Source of the DNA: Verrucomicrobiota bacterium
GTDB lineage: Bacteria; Verrucomicrobiota; Verrucomicrobiia; Limisphaerales; JACRJZ01
Reading direction: 5' to 3'
Assembly (NCBI GenBank): GCA_016219875.1
Contig: JACRJZ010000014.1
Location: 1-64,000 of the forward strand
DNA: 64,000 nt
Below the pieces are notes generated by a model that was given only the letters and a program-made list of their open reading frames with translations, had not been told where the DNA came from and ran no database searches. This document shows, piece by piece, positions 61,408-64,000 of this stretch; the stretch's first letter is position 1; every line of letters begins with the position of its first letter. Position numbers and translations under genes: made by a program.

Positions 61408-62135
61408 ACCCTCGTGTCATTCTCATCACCGGAGGCAACGGCGGCCTGGGGCAGGCGGTGGCGCGTGCCTTCCTGACCGAGTCTCCGGCCAACTTCGTGT
61501 GGCTCGGCATCCATTCCCGCCGGGATCAGGCGGACAAACTTGCCGCGGAACACTCGGATTACTGTTGCTGCCTCCCGCTGGACGTGACGCAACCGGAGGC
61601 GTGGCGAACAGCGATCCAGCAGATTCTCTCCCGCCATGAACGGCTCGACGTGTTGGTCAACAACGCCGGGAGTCATCAGGATTCTCTGCTGGGCACGATG
61701 CCGGCGAGCGCGTGGGAAGGAGTGCTGGCGACGAATCTCGACAGCGTTTTCCACGGTTGCCAGGCCGTGCTGCCGACGATGATCAGCCAGCGGGGAGGGC
61801 GGATCGTGAACATCGCCTCCTTGAGCGCGCTATTGGCTCCCGCCGGCCAGACCAACTATTCCGCCGCCAAGGCCGGGGTGGTGGCCCTCACGCAATCGCT
61901 GGCCAAGGAAGTGGCCAGGATCGGGATCACCGTCAACGCCGTCTGCCCCGGTTACATCGAAACGGAAGCGATCGCGCAGATGGACGAGGCGGCGCGGCGC
62001 GCGGCACAAGCCAGCGTGCCCATGCGCCGCTTCGGCCGGCCCGAAGAAGTGGCGGTCGCCGTCCGGTTTCTCGCTTCTCCGGAGGCCAGCTATATCACCG
62101 GCTCAGTTCTGAAAATCGATGGAGGAATCTTGTGA
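61404..62135 (+). CDS. 3-oxoacyl-ACP reductase (FabG-like SDR)
   Basis: 243 aa short-chain dehydrogenase. Cofactor motif TGGNGGLG (about residue 8), NNAG (about 88), catalytic Ser in NIASLSALL, and YSAAK (Tyr-x3-Lys, about 152). The C-terminal ITGSVLKIDGGIL is typical of FabG. It reduces the 3-keto group made by the KS-CLF with NADPH. Its stop shares bases with the ACP start (TGATG, 62133-62137). Confidence 0.92.
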   Translation: MNPRVILITGGNGGLGQAVARAFLTESPANFVWLGIHSRRDQADKLAAEHSDYCCCLPLDVTQPEAWRTAIQQILSRHERLDVLVNNAGSHQDSLLGTMPASAWEGVLATNLDSVFHGCQAVLPTMISQRGGRIVNIASLSALLAPAGQTNYSAAKAGVVALTQSLAKEVARIGITVNAVCPGYIETEAIAQMDEAARRAAQASVPMRRFGRPEEVAVAVRFLASPEASYITGSVLKIDGGIL

Positions 62136-62425
62136 TGAAAGACACCCAAACACTCAGGCAGGAAATAAAGCAGTTGATGGTCGAGAACTTGATGCTTCAG
62201 GTCACGGCCGATGAGATTGGCGACGACCAGCCCCTGTTCGGCCCCGGCAGCTTGGGACTCGACTCCGTGGACGCGCTCCAAATTGTGGTGGGCTTGGATA
62301 AGCATTACCGGCTGAAAATTCCCGACCCGGAGACGGCTCGGGGAATTCTCAAAAGCGTCGCGACTATTGCCGACGCTGTTCAGCGCCATGTCGAACTGTC
62401 CGGACCAGTAGAAGTGAATGCATGA
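62135..62425 (+). CDS. Acyl carrier protein
   Basis: 96 aa, four-helix ACP. The phosphopantetheine site is GLDSVDALQIV (Ser at about residue 48), with DSV in place of the usual DSL. It would carry the growing chain between KS-CLF, KR and DH. A helical N-terminal extension (LRQEIKQLMVENLMLQV) is slightly longer than in primary ACPs, fitting a dedicated one. Confidence 0.92.
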   Translation: MKDTQTLRQEIKQLMVENLMLQVTADEIGDDQPLFGPGSLGLDSVDALQIVVGLDKHYRLKIPDPETARGILKSVATIADAVQRHVELSGPVEVNA

Positions 62426-62463
62426 GTCAGGTCGAACAGTTCGTTCCGATCAGCCCAACTTAG
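62422..62463 (+). other. 14-codon coupled ORF after the ACP
   Basis: ATGA overlap with the ACP stop opens a reading frame MSQVEQFVPISPT and then TAG. In this tightly coupled operon such a short frame may be the stump of a lost gene or a translational bridge to the lipoprotein start four bases later. Confidence 0.3.
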
Positions 62464-62465
62464 CA

Positions 62466-62972
62466 ATGAACGAAACCGCTGGCAGCATTGCGGCAAAAGC
62501 AATCGGCGTTCGTTGTCTCCTGGGGGCCTGGTTCGCGTTGAGCGCCCTTGGCCTCGTGGGATGCCAGACGCCGGCTCCTCTTGCGCCCCTGAACCTGGCC
62601 GAACCAGGCTGGCAGGTGCGACAAGGCCAAGCCGTGTGGCGCGCGCGACCCCAGCGCCCCGCATTGGCGGGCGAGTTCCTGGTGGCTTGGCATAGTGACG
62701 GTCGTGGTTTCGCGCAGTTCACGAAGACCCCGTTCACGCTGCTGAATGCGCGGCTGTCTCCAACCCAGTGGCAGATCGAGTTTCCGTCTGAACGCCGCTC
62801 GTATCACGGTGGTGGAGTGCCGTCTCCCCAGTTTGCATGGTTGCATCTGCCCCACGCCCTGGCGAACGTCCCACTGCCTCCCCCACTGGAGATGGTGCAA
62901 AAAGGCGACGGCGGCTGGCTCTTGGTGAATCGCCACACCGGCGAACAAATCGATGGTTACTTGTCTCCGTGA
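62466..62972 (+). CDS. Lipoprotein of the lipid cluster
   Basis: 168 aa. A lipoprotein signal peptide with lipobox LVGC (Cys at about residue 34) is followed by a mature beta-rich domain (GEFLVAWHSDGRGFAQFTKT, MVQKGDGGWLLVNRHTGEQI). This resembles the small DUF3261-type lipoproteins found beside MMPL exporters in aryl-polyene clusters; that assignment is tentative. It probably sits in the outer membrane and helps product transport. It overlaps the exporter start by GTGA. Confidence 0.75.
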   Translation: MNETAGSIAAKAIGVRCLLGAWFALSALGLVGCQTPAPLAPLNLAEPGWQVRQGQAVWRARPQRPALAGEFLVAWHSDGRGFAQFTKTPFTLLNARLSPTQWQIEFPSERRSYHGGGVPSPQFAWLHLPHALANVPLPPPLEMVQKGDGGWLLVNRHTGEQIDGYLSP

Positions 62973-64000
62973 GTTTCCCAGTAAAAAAGCTCTGGTGGCT
63001 GTTCCTGCTCGTGCCACTGCTTCTCGGCCTGGCCCGACTGCGCTTTGACGCGGACGTTCTCGATCTGCTGCCCGGCGACCTGCCTGCCGTCCAGGGGCTC
63101 AAACTCTACCAACAACACTTTGCCAACGCCCGCGAACTCATCATCACCCTGCGCGCGGCTGACGGCGAGGAAGCCGGGAGGTTCGCGGGCGCGCTGGCCG
63201 GCCGTTTGCGGGCGGAAACCAATCTTGTCGCGAGCGTGTCCTGGCAGCCTCCGTGGATGGAACAGCCGGCGCAAGCGGCTGAAATCGTCGCCTATCTTTG
63301 GCTCAACCAGCCGCCCGATGCTTTCGGCGCGCTCACCAACCGTCTGGCTCCCGATCATCTGGGATCTGTTCTCGCTGACACACGCGACGCACTCGCCACG
63401 TCGCTTTCGCCCATGGACCTGGCGCGGCGTCCCTTCGATCCCTACGACCTGTTGAGCGTGCCGTCACTGGCTAGCGTGAGCGGCCCTGCCGCGCAACAGG
63501 GCGACCGGATGTTCGCTTCGGCGGACGGAACCTTCCGAGCACTGTTTGTCAAAGGGCGATCCGACTTGGGTGGCTATCGCGAATGTTCGGAGTTTCTGAA
63601 ATCAGTGCGAGACACGGTGGAAACAACCCGCGCCCGCCAGGAGTCCTGGCGCAACGTCGTGGTGCGTTACACGGGCCGGCCGGCCTTTGTCACCGAAATT
63701 GCCGCCAACATGCAGCGTGACCTGAGCGGTTCCGTGGTGGGCACGGCCGCCATCATCGCCCTCCTTTTCTGGCTGACGCACCGGCGCTGGCTGCCGATGT
63801 TGTGGCTGCTCACCTTGCTAGGCTTTGTGCTGGCCGCGACGCTCGCGCTGGGCGGTTTGGTGCTGGGCACCATCAGCGTCATCAGCATGGGCTTCGCCGC
63901 CGTGCTGCTGGGGTTGGCGGTGGATTACGCAGTGATTCATTATCAGGAGGCGTTGGCCCATCCGCACTTGTCGGTGCCGGAAATCCGGCGCGTCATTGCG
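62969..64000 (+). CDS. MMPL/RND family exporter, partial (runs off the window)
   Basis: At least 344 aa, GTG start overlapping the lipoprotein stop. A first membrane helix (about residues 8-22), then a large periplasmic domain opening LRFDADVLDLLPGDLPAVQG, then from about residue 245 a set of helices with GFAAVLLGLAVDYAVIHYQE, the conserved RND/MMPL segment with the Asp-Tyr pair used for proton coupling. It likely moves the cluster product or its lipid carrier across the inner membrane, as in aryl-polyene clusters. The C-terminal half is outside the window. Confidence 0.9.
   Translation, partial: MSFPVKKLWWLFLLVPLLLGLARLRFDADVLDLLPGDLPAVQGLKLYQQHFANARELIITLRAADGEEAGRFAGALAGRLRAETNLVASVSWQPPWMEQPAQAAEIVAYLWLNQPPDAFGALTNRLAPDHLGSVLADTRDALATSLSPMDLARRPFDPYDLLSVPSLASVSGPAAQQGDRMFASADGTFRALFVKGRSDLGGYRECSEFLKSVRDTVETTRARQESWRNVVVRYTGRPAFVTEIAANMQRDLSGSVVGTAAIIALLFWLTHRRWLPMLWLLTLLGFVLAATLALGGLVLGTISVISMGFAAVLLGLAVDYAVIHYQEALAHPHLSVPEIRRVIA

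Overview
The window is a GC-rich, gene-dense bacterial chromosome segment. Gene content (secreted sulfatase, DUF1080 hydrolase, secreted FAD-dependent oxidoreductase, periplasmic D-aminoacylase-type amidohydrolase, many GTG/TTG starts) and abundant palindromic dispersed repeats point to a Verrucomicrobiota genome, probably Limisphaerales/Pedosphaera-like. That placement is inferred from content, not from a marker-gene tree.

Layout. (1) 1-145: the 3' end of a group II intron (domains V and VI). (2) 147-31972: mostly housekeeping chromosome: fucose salvage (fkp) with an O-antigen ligase-like protein, secreted hydrolases, a Dus-type tRNA enzyme, a MoxR/DUF58/VWA operon, glycosyltransferase, glnE, accD, a ComF-like protein, CPBP protease, proS, GNAT, a DUF6580-like membrane protein and a YfcE-like phosphodiesterase. 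Several families of long hairpin repeats lie between genes; two have inserted in frame into coding sequence (an MFS permease and glnE). (3) 32104-38150: a plastic segment beginning with tRNA-Ala(CGC) and a divergent tyrosine recombinase. It holds a RES/Xre toxin-antitoxin pair, fragments of a B12-radical SAM gene and of dnaK, an IS1182-like element with a frameshifted transposase, and an orphan antitoxin-like gene.

(4) 38190-52345: a cluster of small stress-type genes: two Ohr paralogues, CsbD, cardiolipin synthase, AI-2E-type permease, RNB ribonuclease, a lipoamide dehydrogenase-like flavoprotein, SLC13/TrkA-C transporter, dodecin, DUF5661, alpha/beta hydrolase, nitroreductase, an internally deleted P-type ATPase, a frameshifted DUF3309 peptide and a small coiled-coil protein. 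Its content and its position beside the integrase suggest an acquired stress-tolerance island.

(5) 52432-64000 (runs off the window): a type II fatty-acid/polyketide-like cluster resembling aryl-polyene or related lipid clusters: LolA-like carrier, FabZ-like dehydratase, ANL ligase, glycosyltransferase, ketosynthase plus chain-length-factor-like partner, ketoreductase, ACP, lipoprotein and MMPL exporter. A B12-binding radical SAM enzyme is embedded in it and is followed by the stump of a second radical SAM gene. Most of the plus-strand genes from 57403 onward overlap by ATGA or GTGA and look like one coupled operon. An acyl chain would be built on the ACP by KS/CLF, KR and DH, possibly modified by the radical SAM enzyme, and exported to the outer membrane by the LolA/lipoprotein/MMPL set.
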